37,098 nt of DNA from Eubacteriales bacterium. Lineage in GTDB: Bacteria > Bacillota > Clostridia > Lachnospirales > Lachnospiraceae. The translations under genes and the position numbers were made by a program. Each line of letters begins with the position of its first letter. The first letter of the stretch is position 1. A model generated the notes under the pieces. The model searched no databases, was not told the origin of the DNA, and saw nothing but the letters and a program-made list of their open reading frames with translations. This document shows positions 18,169 through 27,480 of this stretch, piece after piece. The stretch lies in assembly GCA_030524545.1 (NCBI GenBank), contig JAUNGM010000038.1, forward strand, positions 1-37,098. Direction: 5' to 3'.

Positions 18169-18247
18169 AATAATATCCTCCTCTGTATCTCATACGCCGT
18201 CCGCAGGAGGAAGTTCCCTTCCGCCTGTATGCGGACAGCCGCATTGA

Positions 18248-19192
18248 TTACTCACTCTTCTTCTCGTCCCCGACAACTTCCTTCAGGGAAGCGGCAAGCC
18301 CTGCGATCCCCTGAATGTCTGACGGGATGATGAGCTTGGTTGCTTTGCCGTCAGCGGCTTTTGCAAATGCTTCCAGGCTCTTCAGGGTAAGTACTGCCTG
18401 GTCTGCTCCGGCTTCCTTAATCATACGGATACCTTCTGCATTTGCATTCTGTACCTTCAGAACGGCCTCCGCCTGTCCTTCTGCCTCTTTGATCATACGC
18501 TCCTTCTGCGCTTCCGCACGAAGGATGGCTGCCTGCTTTTCAGCCTCCGCGTCAAGGATCGCGGACTGTTTCTTACCTTCTGCCACAAGGATGGTGGAGC
18601 GTTTTTCACCTTCTGCAATCAGAATTGCTTCACGGCGTTCACGTTCTGCCTTCATCTGCTTCTCCATGGCATCCTGGATGGCTGCCGGAGGGATGATGTT
18701 CTTCAATTCCACTCGGTTGACTTTGATTCCCCACGGATCCGTAGCAACGTCCAGGGAGGCACGCATCTTGGTGTTGATCACCTCGCGGGAGGTCAGTGTC
18801 TCGTCAAGTTCCATATCGCCGATGATGTTACGAAGTGTGGTAGCGGAAAGGTTCTCAATCGCCATGATGGGATTTTCCACACCGTAGGCATACAGCTTCG
18901 GGTCTGTGATCTGGAAAAATACAACAGTGTCGATCTGCATGGTTACATTATCTTTGGTAATTACCGGCTGCGGCGGAAAATCCACAACCTGCTCTTTTAA
19001 GTTAACTTTTCTGGCTACACGCTCAATGAACGGAACCTTGAAATGAATGCCTGTATTCCATGTTGCACGGTAAGCGCCGAGACGTTCCAGAACCACTGCA
19101 TATGCCTGAGGAACGATCTTGATGCAGGATGACAGAATCAGCAGTACGAATACGATTAATACTATGAAAAAAATAAATCCACCCATATTCAT
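18248..19192 (-). CDS. SPFH/band 7 (stomatin-like) membrane protein
   Basis: A 314-residue stomatin/QmcA-type protein. One N-terminal membrane helix (FIFFIVLIVFVLLILSSC) is followed by the SPFH domain (about 28-190, with VNLKEQVVDFPPQPVITKDN). A long Ala/Glu/Lys-rich coiled coil (ILIAEGEKRSTILVAEGKK, about 195-260) and a short C-terminal tail complete it. SPFH proteins oligomerise and organise membrane microdomains. The start overlaps the nfeD stop by four bases (ATGA), and NfeD is the usual partner of this family, so the two proteins very likely act together. Confidence 0.94.
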   Translation of the reverse strand: MNMGGFIFFIVLIVFVLLILSSCIKIVPQAYAVVLERLGAYRATWNTGIHFKVPFIERVARKVNLKEQVVDFPPQPVITKDNVTMQIDTVVFFQITDPKLYAYGVENPIMAIENLSATTLRNIIGDMELDETLTSREVINTKMRASLDVATDPWGIKVNRVELKNIIPPAAIQDAMEKQMKAERERREAILIAEGEKRSTILVAEGKKQSAILDAEAEKQAAILRAEAQKERMIKEAEGQAEAVLKVQNANAEGIRMIKEAGADQAVLTLKSLEAFAKAADGKATKLIIPSDIQGIAGLAASLKEVVGDEKKSE

Positions 19193-19632
19193 TCTTTAAC
19201 CTCCTTAACCTTTTCTACAATCAGCTTTACGCCTTGTATTTCTTTAATAACTACAACTGCATTTTCCGGAATCTTCTCTCCGTCCAGGGGTGTCCGCGCC
19301 ATCCACTCAATGTCGCTGATCCTTACCTGCCCGGTCTGTGCCAGATTGTCTATCTCCCGGATAACAACAGCCTTTTGGCCCACCAGGCTGTTGACATTGG
19401 TTTTTGCAACACCTTTGTTCATGTATCTTACTGCCAGCGGCCTTGTAAAGATCAAAAGCAGCAGCGATACACACAGAAACAGGATCCACTGCATGAGCAC
19501 TCCGGCGCCTGAATAGGATGCCACCGCCGCGATCAATGCGCCTCCTGCAAACCAGATAGTCGTAAGGCCTGCAGTCACAGCCTCTACGACCAGCAGCACT
19601 GCAAGCAATGCCAGCCAAATGAACGGTTCCAT
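19189..19632 (-). CDS. NfeD-family membrane protein
   Basis: A 147-residue short NfeD (NfeD1b-type) protein. The N-terminal half has two or three membrane segments (FIWLALLAVLLVVEAVTAG and ALIAAVASYSGAGVLMQWILFLCVSLLLLIF). The C-terminal half is an OB-fold (VGQKAVVIREIDNLAQTGQVRISDIEW...). AAAGGGGG precedes the ATG. It is translationally coupled to the SPFH gene. The protease domain of long NfeD proteins is absent. Confidence 0.9.
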   Translation of the reverse strand: MEPFIWLALLAVLLVVEAVTAGLTTIWFAGGALIAAVASYSGAGVLMQWILFLCVSLLLLIFTRPLAVRYMNKGVAKTNVNSLVGQKAVVIREIDNLAQTGQVRISDIEWMARTPLDGEKIPENAVVVIKEIQGVKLIVEKVKEVKE

Positions 19633-19712
19633 AGAATTCCCCCTTTCACAGATACGGCATTCTCAGCACAGAACCCTCTTCCGGGATATTTCCTCTATAA
19701 GACACCGTATTT

Positions 19713-20489
19713 TCAGCTCCGGCGCTGCCGCGCCGCTTCATACATCAGAATACCTGCTGCCATGGCAGCGTTCAAAGATTCCACTTTGCCGCACATGGGA
19801 ATGCGGATGAGACAGTCTGCCGCTTCTGCCGCCTGCTCCGTCAGACCGTTTCCCTCGTTTCCGATCAGGAACGCCGTCCCTCCGTGATAGTCTTCCCCGT
19901 CATAGAAGTTTTTACCCTTCAGATGTGCTGCATAAGTGCGGATATCCGCCTCCTGAAATCTCTCCCTTAATGATACCACATCTTCCACATATAGAAAAGG
20001 CATTCTGTAAATAGAACCCATGGTAGAACGGATGACTTTGGGATTTGTCACATCCACGCAGGTCTTTGTCAGCAGTACCCCGTCCACTCCCGCGCCTTCT
20101 CCTGTCCGGAAAATCGTTCCGGCATTTCCCGGATCCTGCAGATCCTCCAATACCATGAGAAGAGGATGCTCTTTATGGAGGAGCGCTTCCATCGTATAGG
20201 ACGGTGTCCGCAAAACTGTCAGGATTCCCTGGGGCGTCTGAGTGTCGCTCATCTGCCGGAATACCTGATCCGCCACGATTTCATAAGGCAGTTCCCGGAC
20301 ATTCTTCATCAATTCCTCATCTTCGGTAAGGCTTTCCGTGACATAAACTTTGTAGATCCAGTCACGGGGCGCCTCCCTGAACATTTTTCTTCCCTCTGCA
20401 ACAAAAAGCCCTTGCTTTCTGCGGGCTTTTGTCTTCTGGTTTAACTGTATGATATTTTTTACCTGTTCGTTATTTAAACTGGTAATCAT
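19713..20489 (-). CDS. SpoU/TrmH-family RNA 2'-O-methyltransferase
   Basis: A 258-residue SPOUT-fold enzyme that uses SAM to methylate a ribose, probably in 23S rRNA. An N-terminal substrate-binding domain (KARRKQGLFVAEGRKMF) precedes the trefoil-knot catalytic domain. The three SpoU motifs are DLQDPGNAGTIFRTGEGAG, FLIGNEGNGL and IPMCGKVESLNAAMAAGILMYEA. The exact target base cannot be told from sequence. It is 35 bp after ktrA on the same strand and may be the last gene of that operon. Confidence 0.93.
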   Translation of the reverse strand: MITSLNNEQVKNIIQLNQKTKARRKQGLFVAEGRKMFREAPRDWIYKVYVTESLTEDEELMKNVRELPYEIVADQVFRQMSDTQTPQGILTVLRTPSYTMEALLHKEHPLLMVLEDLQDPGNAGTIFRTGEGAGVDGVLLTKTCVDVTNPKVIRSTMGSIYRMPFLYVEDVVSLRERFQEADIRTYAAHLKGKNFYDGEDYHGGTAFLIGNEGNGLTEQAAEAADCLIRIPMCGKVESLNAAMAAGILMYEAARQRRS

Positions 20490-20524
20490 AAATCGTCCTC
20501 TTTGTTTTGAAGATTTTGTAAATG

Positions 20525-21187
20525 CTACTTTGAACGGAAAGCCGGATTTTCGTCAAGATCCCGGTTCTTTCCTACTGCGATTAGCGTACAGCCTGCCGGA
20601 AGCTCCTCATCCGGCTTCAGGTCAACCTGTACCTCATCACCGCGCTTAATCCCGATGATATTGATCTTGTGCTTTTCACGGATTCCAAGGGAACTGAGGC
20701 TTCTGCCCACCCAGCTCTCAGGAATTTTGAATTCCGCAATGCTGATTTCCGAAGAAAGTTCAAAAATATCAAGGAAACCTCCTGCCATAAGATTTTTGGC
20801 CACGCGAAGCCCCATGGACTTCTCCGGGTAAATCACTTCATCTGCCCCGATCTTGCTCAGAATCCTGCCGTGCAGGCTGTTCATGGCCTTGGACATCACA
20901 TAAGGAACGCCCAGATCCTTGGCCTGCATGGTAGCGGAAATACTTGCTTCTATATTCTCAGAAACAGCAATCACCGCCACATCCACGTCCTGCACCCCAA
21001 GCTGCTTCAGTATTCCCGGTTCACGGACGTCTGCTTTTACCGCATATGTGACCTTTTCTGCGATCTCCTGTATATTTTCTTCTTTATCATCAATGACCAA
21101 TACGTCACAGTCAGCCTGGGCCAGCGTAGCTGCAAGCGTCATTCCGAACTGGCCAAGCCCGATCACTGCAAATGACTTATCCTTCAT
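20525..21187 (-). CDS. ktrA: TrkA/KtrA-type potassium channel regulator
   Basis: A 220-residue single-RCK protein that gates the partner potassium channel from the cytoplasm. The N-terminal Rossmann domain has FAVIGLGQFGMTLA (nucleotide loop GxGxxG) and VLVIDDKEENIQEI. The C-terminal RCK_C domain (about 135-215) includes GRSLSSLGIREKHKINIIGI. The single RCK unit fits KtrA/KtrC rather than the double-RCK TrkA of E. coli. GAGGAG lies 5 bases before the ATG. It lies 93 bp downstream of ktrB. Confidence 0.93.
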   Translation of the reverse strand: MKDKSFAVIGLGQFGMTLAATLAQADCDVLVIDDKEENIQEIAEKVTYAVKADVREPGILKQLGVQDVDVAVIAVSENIEASISATMQAKDLGVPYVMSKAMNSLHGRILSKIGADEVIYPEKSMGLRVAKNLMAGGFLDIFELSSEISIAEFKIPESWVGRSLSSLGIREKHKINIIGIKRGDEVQVDLKPDEELPAGCTLIAVGKNRDLDENPAFRSK

Positions 21188-21280
21188 CCATTCTCCTCAT
21201 CTATCTCTTCCTAAACGGACATGTCTGCTGATACAGACAGCGCCGTATACGAAAGTCCTATGCTGTACTCCGGGTGCTTC

Positions 21281-22723
21281 CTATCCGATCATAATATCCT
21301 CTGCGGCAAGTCGGGTATTCTGAGATCTTCTCTGCGCCCTTACCACAACTGCCGTACCAAGAGTCAGGGGGCCGATTCTTCCAAGATACATCGTTACGAT
21401 CACGATCCATCTGCCTGCTGTGGGCAGGTCAGGTGTGATTCCTCTTGTCAGTCCGACAGTCGCAATGGCCGAGGTGATCTCATAAACAATATCTTCAAGT
21501 CCTGCTCCCGGCATAACTGCGGATAATAACATACTCATTACAAGAACAACACCCACACCGGTTCCCATGACCACAACCGCGGAACGGACATAATGAATAC
21601 GGATCCTTCTGTTTCCGAATTCCACATCTTCCCTGCCCCGTACATTGGAAATGATACTCAGAGCCATGACCGCCAATGTGGTGGTCTTCATTCCTCCTGC
21701 CGTACCCATGGGCGAGCCGCCCACAAACATGAGAAACAGGCACAGAATCACTGACGAACCGGAAAGCGCTCCCTGATCAACAGTCAGGAAGCCTGCGGTA
21801 CGGGTCGTAACAGACTGAAACAGCGATGCCATCAATTTTTCTCCGATAGACATACTCCCCATGGTATCCGGATTGCCGTATTCAAAAAGGAAGATCAGGA
21901 ATGCCCCTCCAAACACAAGCATCGCCGTTGTCACAAGAACCAGCTTGCTGTTAAGACGAAGGCTCCGGAATACCCGGTGTACGGAAAGCTCCCTGCGGAA
22001 AACCTTCTTCATCTTATCTGCCAGATCCCACCAGACAATAAAGCCCAGGCCCGCTGCTATGATCAGGCCGATGGTAACAAAGTTCACAAGCGGATCACCC
22101 GCATAAGGCATAAGACTGTTTTCTCCCAGAATATCCACACCTGCATTACAAAAAGCGGATACGGAAGTAAACACAGACTGCCAGAGCCCTTCCGCAACAC
22201 CAAACTGAGGGATAAAACGAATGGCATATCCCACAGCCCCCAGGGCCTCTGCCCCGAATACACAGGCTAGTACCTTTTTGACCAATTTGGCCAGTCCTGA
22301 CATCTGATCCAGATTGTAGGATTCCTGTATCATCTTTCTGCTCCGCATGGAAAGCCTTTTGCGGAGAGATACAAAAATAATGCTGGCTATGGCAATGAAC
22401 CCGATTCCGCCGATCTGAATAAGAATCAGTATCACAATCTTCCCGGCCAGAGTCCAGTGTGCTGCCGTTGTCACAGTTACCAGTCCGGTAACACAGATAC
22501 ATGTCGTTGCCGTAAAGAAAGCATCCGTAAACGAGGTACTCTCTCCCGGCACCGTACAGAACGGCATCCACAGGATCAGCCCTCCGATCAGAATTAATAC
22601 TGCAAAGCCCAGGGCTATTACCTGGGCTGTTGTCATTTTTCTCAGTTTGCTGTTAAATTTAGTGGTTCCTGTCTTGTCGCGCATATGCTGCGCCACTCGT
22701 GCTATGCCTGATAAGATATGCAT
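21281..22723 (-). CDS. ktrB: TrkH/KtrB-type potassium uptake channel
   Basis: A 480-residue integral membrane ion translocator, with about eight to ten membrane helices and four pore-loop repeats. The first pore reads TDAFFTATTCICVTGL; later ones include SVFTSVSAFCNAGVD, LFQSVTTRTAGF and EITSAIATVGLTRG. The conserved pore Gly follows Thr/Asn in each. Its start lies only 8 bp after the pfkA stop, with AGGGA as SD, so pfkA, ktrB and ktrA are probably co-transcribed. Confidence 0.94.
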   Translation of the reverse strand: MHILSGIARVAQHMRDKTGTTKFNSKLRKMTTAQVIALGFAVLILIGGLILWMPFCTVPGESTSFTDAFFTATTCICVTGLVTVTTAAHWTLAGKIVILILIQIGGIGFIAIASIIFVSLRKRLSMRSRKMIQESYNLDQMSGLAKLVKKVLACVFGAEALGAVGYAIRFIPQFGVAEGLWQSVFTSVSAFCNAGVDILGENSLMPYAGDPLVNFVTIGLIIAAGLGFIVWWDLADKMKKVFRRELSVHRVFRSLRLNSKLVLVTTAMLVFGGAFLIFLFEYGNPDTMGSMSIGEKLMASLFQSVTTRTAGFLTVDQGALSGSSVILCLFLMFVGGSPMGTAGGMKTTTLAVMALSIISNVRGREDVEFGNRRIRIHYVRSAVVVMGTGVGVVLVMSMLLSAVMPGAGLEDIVYEITSAIATVGLTRGITPDLPTAGRWIVIVTMYLGRIGPLTLGTAVVVRAQRRSQNTRLAAEDIMIG

Positions 22724-22731
22724 TATTTCCC

Positions 22732-23721
22732 TTATTTTTTATAATTATGAGAAAGAGACTGGCAAACTTCCCACTGATAAGCGGAAACATCTTTGTTCAT
22801 TGCCAGTGCTTCGTTAATATCAAAATCTACAAACTCGCCGTGGCGGTATCCTACAACACGGCAGGTCTTGCCCTGTACCAGAAGATCTACTGCCAGAGCA
22901 CCCATCATGGAAGCATATACTCTGTCCTTACAGGTCGGGTTTCCTCCTCGCTGCATGTGGCCGAGAATGGTCGCACGTGTTTCAATACCTGTAGCCGCTT
23001 CAATACGTTTCGCCATCGCTTCGGAATGACCGATGCCTTCCGCATTGATGATGATGTGATGCTTCTTGCCCTGCTTACGGCTGTCGATGATGTTGTTGAT
23101 CAGCTTCTGTTCATCATAGTTATATTTCTCAGGAATCAGGACATCCTCAGCTCCGTTGGCAATACCGCACCACAGTGCCAGATAACCTGCCCCGCGGCCC
23201 ATAACCTCAATGATACTGCATCTTTCATGAGAAGTAGAGGTATCACGTACTTTATCGATTGCTTCCATAGCTGTATTTACCGCAGTATCAAAACCGATGG
23301 TATACTCTGTGCATGCGATGTCCAGGTCAATAGTTCCCGGTACGCCGATGGTATTGATTCCAAGATTGGCAAGCTTCTGTGCACCTGCAAAAGAACCGTC
23401 ACCGCCGATAACAACCAGTCCGTCGATGCCGTGCTTCCTGCAGACTTCCGCACCGCGCTGCTGGCCTTCCGGTGTACGGAATTCCGCACAGCGTGCAGTA
23501 TATAAAATCGTACCGCCGCGCTCGATCGTATCTGAAACGTCCTTGGCAGTCATATCAATGATTTCTTCATTCAATAATCCGTTGTATCCTTTATAGATAC
23601 CTTTTACCTTCAAACCGCTGCTCAATCCTCTTCTGACAACCGCACGGATCGCTGCATTCATTCCAGGCGCATCACCGCCGCTTGTAAGGACACCGATGGT
23701 CTTAATCTTATTCTCTGCCAT
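22732..23721 (-). CDS. pfkA: ATP-dependent 6-phosphofructokinase
   Basis: A 329-residue glycolytic enzyme converting fructose-6-phosphate to the 1,6-bisphosphate. The motifs are GVLTSGGDAPGMNAAIR (ATP site), GGDGSFAGA (Gly after the Asp indicates ATP rather than PPi use), GVPGTIDLDIACTEYTIG (catalytic) and VMGRGAGYLALW. The usual TIDND reads TIDLD, but both catalytic Asp residues remain. The start at MAENKIKT has GGAGGG upstream; a start 5 codons earlier would put the SD inside the gene. It follows dnaE (159-bp gap) and precedes ktrB. Confidence 0.95.
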   Translation of the reverse strand: MAENKIKTIGVLTSGGDAPGMNAAIRAVVRRGLSSGLKVKGIYKGYNGLLNEEIIDMTAKDVSDTIERGGTILYTARCAEFRTPEGQQRGAEVCRKHGIDGLVVIGGDGSFAGAQKLANLGINTIGVPGTIDLDIACTEYTIGFDTAVNTAMEAIDKVRDTSTSHERCSIIEVMGRGAGYLALWCGIANGAEDVLIPEKYNYDEQKLINNIIDSRKQGKKHHIIINAEGIGHSEAMAKRIEAATGIETRATILGHMQRGGNPTCKDRVYASMMGALAVDLLVQGKTCRVVGYRHGEFVDFDINEALAMNKDVSAYQWEVCQSLSHNYKK

Positions 23722-23880
23722 ATTTTTTCCCTCCATCTTCTGATTCTGTCAGCCAGCGGCCCCTCTGCCGAACCGCTGCACCTTAAAAGCTGCTTACCTG
23801 TTCGGCCCCTGCAGACACCGATTCTGCCGGCCGGACAGTTACTTAAAACTACACATATTCGCCTATAGTGTAAAGCATTT

Positions 23881-26800
23881 TCAGAAGTTTTTCAATACTC
23901 TTTCCACAACTTTAACATTGGAATTTCCATATTTTTTCTTTATATCATTTACCCATAAATCCTGAATCTCCACATGATAACCAGCCGGAAGCTTCTTCAT
24001 TGCCTTTACATCCCGAAGATAGATCACAACGCTGTCCTTCCCCGGATAATTGCGAAGTTCCCCAAGCAGTTCCTGTTCTCTTGCTGCATATTCCTCTCTG
24101 TCTTTAAACTGAATCCAGAGCTCTTTGGGAATCTCATCAAAGGAACGAACCTTTTCAAAAATCAGCTTGCTGGCTTTGTCATCTTCAGCGGAAACACGCC
24201 CCTGAATAAACACCTTCGCCTCTTCAGAAATAAATGCCTGGGATTTCTCATAATCCCTGGGAAAGACCACAACTTCCACCGTACCAACCAGATCTTCTAC
24301 AGTAAGAAACGCCATTACCTTGTTATTCTTTGTATATTTGATGGTTTTATCCGTGATCATGCCGCCGATAATCACTTTCTGACCATCTGCCACATGTGGA
24401 AATCCCGTCTCTTCATCCTGCTGAAAATCCGTAGATTTTGCGGAGATCGTCTTTTCCATGGCTTCTCTGTAACGCTCCAGCGGATGGCCGCTCAGGTAAA
24501 TTCCCAGTACCTCTTTTTCAAAAGCGAGGAGCACTTCTTTGTCATATTCTTCCAGATTCGGCATACGGATTTCAAAGTCTTTCTTATCTTCTTCACTGAC
24601 AATATCAAACAGGCTCAACTGCCCTGCCATGGAATGCTTCTTATCCTGATTGATACTGTCCACGATCTGAACGTAGACAGACATTTTCTGGCGGCGGTTG
24701 CCCTCCAGACAGTCGAGCGCACCGGCCTTGATGAAATTCTCAATGGCACGTTTGTTCAAATTCTGATTCATACGTTCTATAAAATCCTTGAGAGAACGAT
24801 AATCTCCCCGCTCCCCGCGCTCCTGCACCAATGCCTCGATCACCGGACGTCCCACACTCTTAATGGCAGAAAGAGCATACCGGATACAGCCATTGTCTAC
24901 GGAAAATCCATCCATACCGCAGTTAATATCCGGCGGCAGGATCCTGATCCCCATCTGGCGGCAGACCAGAATGTACTCTGCCACTTTGCTCGGCATTTCT
25001 ATTACGGAAGTCATAAGAGCAGCCATAAACTCCACCGGATAGTAATATTTCAGAAACGCTGTCTGGTAGGAAACCACCGCATAGGCTGCAGCATGGGATT
25101 TATTAAATGCATATTTGGCAAAGTCCGTCATATCATCATAAATCTTATTTGCCGTCTTCTCCGGAATGCCGTTGGCAATACAGCCCGGTACTCCTTCCTC
25201 CGGATTACCGTAAACGAAATTCTGGCGTTCCTTTTCCATAACGGAAGCTTTTTTCTTAGACATGGCACGGCGGACAAGGTCACTCCGTCCCAGGGTATAG
25301 CCCGCTAGATTCCGCACGATCTGCATAACCTGCTCCTGATAGACAATACAGCCGTATGTCTGCTTCAGGATCGGTTCAAGCTGCGGGCAGTCATAGCGAA
25401 TCGTATCGGGACGATTCTTGCCCCTGATATACTGCGGAATAAAGTCCATGGGCCCCGGACGGTAAAGGGAAATTCCCGCGATCACATCCTCCAGGCTCTG
25501 GGGCTTCAGTTCCTTCATGAAGTTCTTCATCCCCGCACTTTCCAACTGGAACACCCCGTCGGAACGTCCTGTTCCCAGAGAATCGAGAACCTTTTTGTCG
25601 TCATAATCAATAAACTGCATATCCAGATGTACGCCGGTGTCTTTTTCAATCAGCTTCACTGCATTCTGGATAACGGTAAGAGTTCGAAGGCCAAGGAAAT
25701 CCATCTTCAGAAGACCAAGTTCCTCCAGTGTCGTCATGGTAAACTGCGTGGTAATGGAACCGTCCTGAGCCCTGGACAGAGGTACATATTCGTCCACGTC
25801 CTTCTGGCTGATCACTACACCGGCCGCATGCATGGAGGTATGCCTCGGCAATCCTTCCAGACGTTTTCCCATATCGATCAGATAGTGGACATCTTCCTGC
25901 TCCTCGTAGGCTTTGCGTAACTCCGGATTCATTTCCAGAGCTTTATCAATGGTGATGTTCAGCTCCTGGGGAATCATCTTGGCAATACTGTCCACCTGGG
26001 CGTACGGCATATCAAGCACACGGCCCACATCCCTTATGACACCGCGGGCAGCCAGCGTACCAAAAGTGACAATCTGCACTACACGGTCCTTACCGTATTT
26101 ACGTACCACATAATCAATGACCTCCTGGCGGCGTTCGAAACAGAAGTCAATATCAATATCCGGCATGGACACCCTCTCCGGATTCAGGAAGCGCTCAAAC
26201 AGAAGGTCGTATTTGATAGGGTCAAGCTGCGTAATGCCAAGGGTATAGGCTACAAGGCTTCCTGCAGCGGAGCCCCGCCCCGGGCCGACCATAATGTCAT
26301 TATCTCTGGCATATTTGATAAAATCCCACACAATCAGGAAATAATCCACATACCCCATGTTCTTAATGGTGGAAAGCTCGTATTCCAGCCGGTCTTTCAG
26401 TTCCTTCGTGACCGGATCATACAGCCTCTCAAGCCCCTCAAAGCACAGTTTATTCAAATACTCCCAGGAAGTATACCCTTCAGGCACGTCATATTTCGGA
26501 AGCTTTGTCACGCCGAATTCGATTTCTACATGGCAGCGCTGCGCAATCTTGTGGGTGTTTTCCAGGGCTTCCGGTGCATAGGGAAAAAGCTGTGCCATCT
26601 GCTCAGGGGATTTCACATAATACTGGCCTCCCTCATAGCGCATACGGTCCTCGTCTGCCAGCTTCTTGCCTGTCTGAAGGCACAGGAGGATATCGTGAGG
26701 CTTCTCGTCCTCCGCATAGGTATAGTGGACGTCATTGGTCGCCACCAGGTCAATTCCTGTCTCCCGGTGCATCCGAAGAAGCTGCTGATTGACATTCTGC

Positions 26801-27348
26801 TGCTCCGGAATCCCGTGATCCTGCAATTCCAGGAAAAAATTGCCTTTTCCGAAAATCTCCTGATAGCGCAGAGCTGCTGCCTTGGCATCCTCATACATGC
26901 CCCTGGTAAGATATTTGGCTACTTCTCCCGCAAGGCAGGCACTTAACGCAATGATCCCCTCATGGTACTGTTCCAGAAGCTCCATATCTACACGGGGTTT
27001 ATAATAAAATCCTTCTACAAATCCTTTGGATACGATTTTCATCAGATTGCTGTAGCCCTGATTGTTCTCTGCCAAAAGAACCAGATGATAGTAACGGTCA
27101 TCACCGGAGCCTGCTTCCCTGTCAAAACGGGACCCGGGAGCTACATAGACCTCACAGCCGAGAACGGGATTGATCCCTGCTTCTCTTGCTGCACGGTAAA
27201 AGTCGATCACTCCGTACATCACACCGTGGTCAGTGATGGCAGCACTGTCCATGCCAAGCTCCTTTACCCTGGCTACGTATTCTTTAATTTTATTGGAACC
27301 GTCCAGCAGACTGTATTCTGTGTGGACGTGCAGGTGTGTAAAATTCAA
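23881..27348 (-). CDS. dnaE: DNA polymerase III subunit alpha, DnaE type
   Basis: A 1,155-residue replicative polymerase. The N-terminal PHP domain starts FTHLHVHTEYSLLDG. The polymerase core has GPGRGSAAGSLVAYTLGI and PDIDIDF (catalytic Asp residues), FQLESAGM, and AFNKSHAAAYA with helix-hairpin-helix motifs after it. A C-terminal OB-fold follows (VIIGGMITDKTIKYTKNNK). The start was set at a TTG (27346-27348) because AGGAGA lies 6 bases upstream and it begins exactly at the family N terminus. An in-frame ATG at 27474 would add 42 residues without similarity, translated from a GC-rich intergenic hairpin. The gene lies between cvfB and pfkA. Confidence 0.95.
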   Translation of the reverse strand: MNFTHLHVHTEYSLLDGSNKIKEYVARVKELGMDSAAITDHGVMYGVIDFYRAAREAGINPVLGCEVYVAPGSRFDREAGSGDDRYYHLVLLAENNQGYSNLMKIVSKGFVEGFYYKPRVDMELLEQYHEGIIALSACLAGEVAKYLTRGMYEDAKAAALRYQEIFGKGNFFLELQDHGIPEQQNVNQQLLRMHRETGIDLVATNDVHYTYAEDEKPHDILLCLQTGKKLADEDRMRYEGGQYYVKSPEQMAQLFPYAPEALENTHKIAQRCHVEIEFGVTKLPKYDVPEGYTSWEYLNKLCFEGLERLYDPVTKELKDRLEYELSTIKNMGYVDYFLIVWDFIKYARDNDIMVGPGRGSAAGSLVAYTLGITQLDPIKYDLLFERFLNPERVSMPDIDIDFCFERRQEVIDYVVRKYGKDRVVQIVTFGTLAARGVIRDVGRVLDMPYAQVDSIAKMIPQELNITIDKALEMNPELRKAYEEQEDVHYLIDMGKRLEGLPRHTSMHAAGVVISQKDVDEYVPLSRAQDGSITTQFTMTTLEELGLLKMDFLGLRTLTVIQNAVKLIEKDTGVHLDMQFIDYDDKKVLDSLGTGRSDGVFQLESAGMKNFMKELKPQSLEDVIAGISLYRPGPMDFIPQYIRGKNRPDTIRYDCPQLEPILKQTYGCIVYQEQVMQIVRNLAGYTLGRSDLVRRAMSKKKASVMEKERQNFVYGNPEEGVPGCIANGIPEKTANKIYDDMTDFAKYAFNKSHAAAYAVVSYQTAFLKYYYPVEFMAALMTSVIEMPSKVAEYILVCRQMGIRILPPDINCGMDGFSVDNGCIRYALSAIKSVGRPVIEALVQERGERGDYRSLKDFIERMNQNLNKRAIENFIKAGALDCLEGNRRQKMSVYVQIVDSINQDKKHSMAGQLSLFDIVSEEDKKDFEIRMPNLEEYDKEVLLAFEKEVLGIYLSGHPLERYREAMEKTISAKSTDFQQDEETGFPHVADGQKVIIGGMITDKTIKYTKNNKVMAFLTVEDLVGTVEVVVFPRDYEKSQAFISEEAKVFIQGRVSAEDDKASKLIFEKVRSFDEIPKELWIQFKDREEYAAREQELLGELRNYPGKDSVVIYLRDVKAMKKLPAGYHVEIQDLWVNDIKKKYGNSNVKVVERVLKNF

Positions 27349-27388
27349 AATCTTTCTCCTATTTTTATAAAAAATATGTCTAAAGATA

Positions 27389-27431
27389 CGAGGGGGCAAG
27401 CTCAGAGTTGCGAAGCCCGCATGCCCCCTCG
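27389..27431. repeat. GC-rich inverted repeat upstream of dnaE
   Basis: CGAGGGGGCA (27389-27398) and TGCCCCCTCG (27422-27431) form a perfect 10-bp inverted repeat around a 23-base loop, in the 132-bp gap between cvfB and dnaE. It is much richer in G and C than its surroundings. No T tract follows on the minus strand, so a simple terminator is doubtful. It may be a dispersed palindromic element. Confidence 0.6.
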
Positions 27432-27480
27432 AGCTCCCCCTGTTGGGCACGCCTTGCAGACGTAAGACATTCATACATGG

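Noticed and set aside
27349-27474. A 42-residue N-terminal extension of DnaE from an upstream ATG
   Set aside because: The extension is translated from the GC-rich hairpin region, has no family similarity, and the TTG at 27348 has a well-placed AGGAGA.
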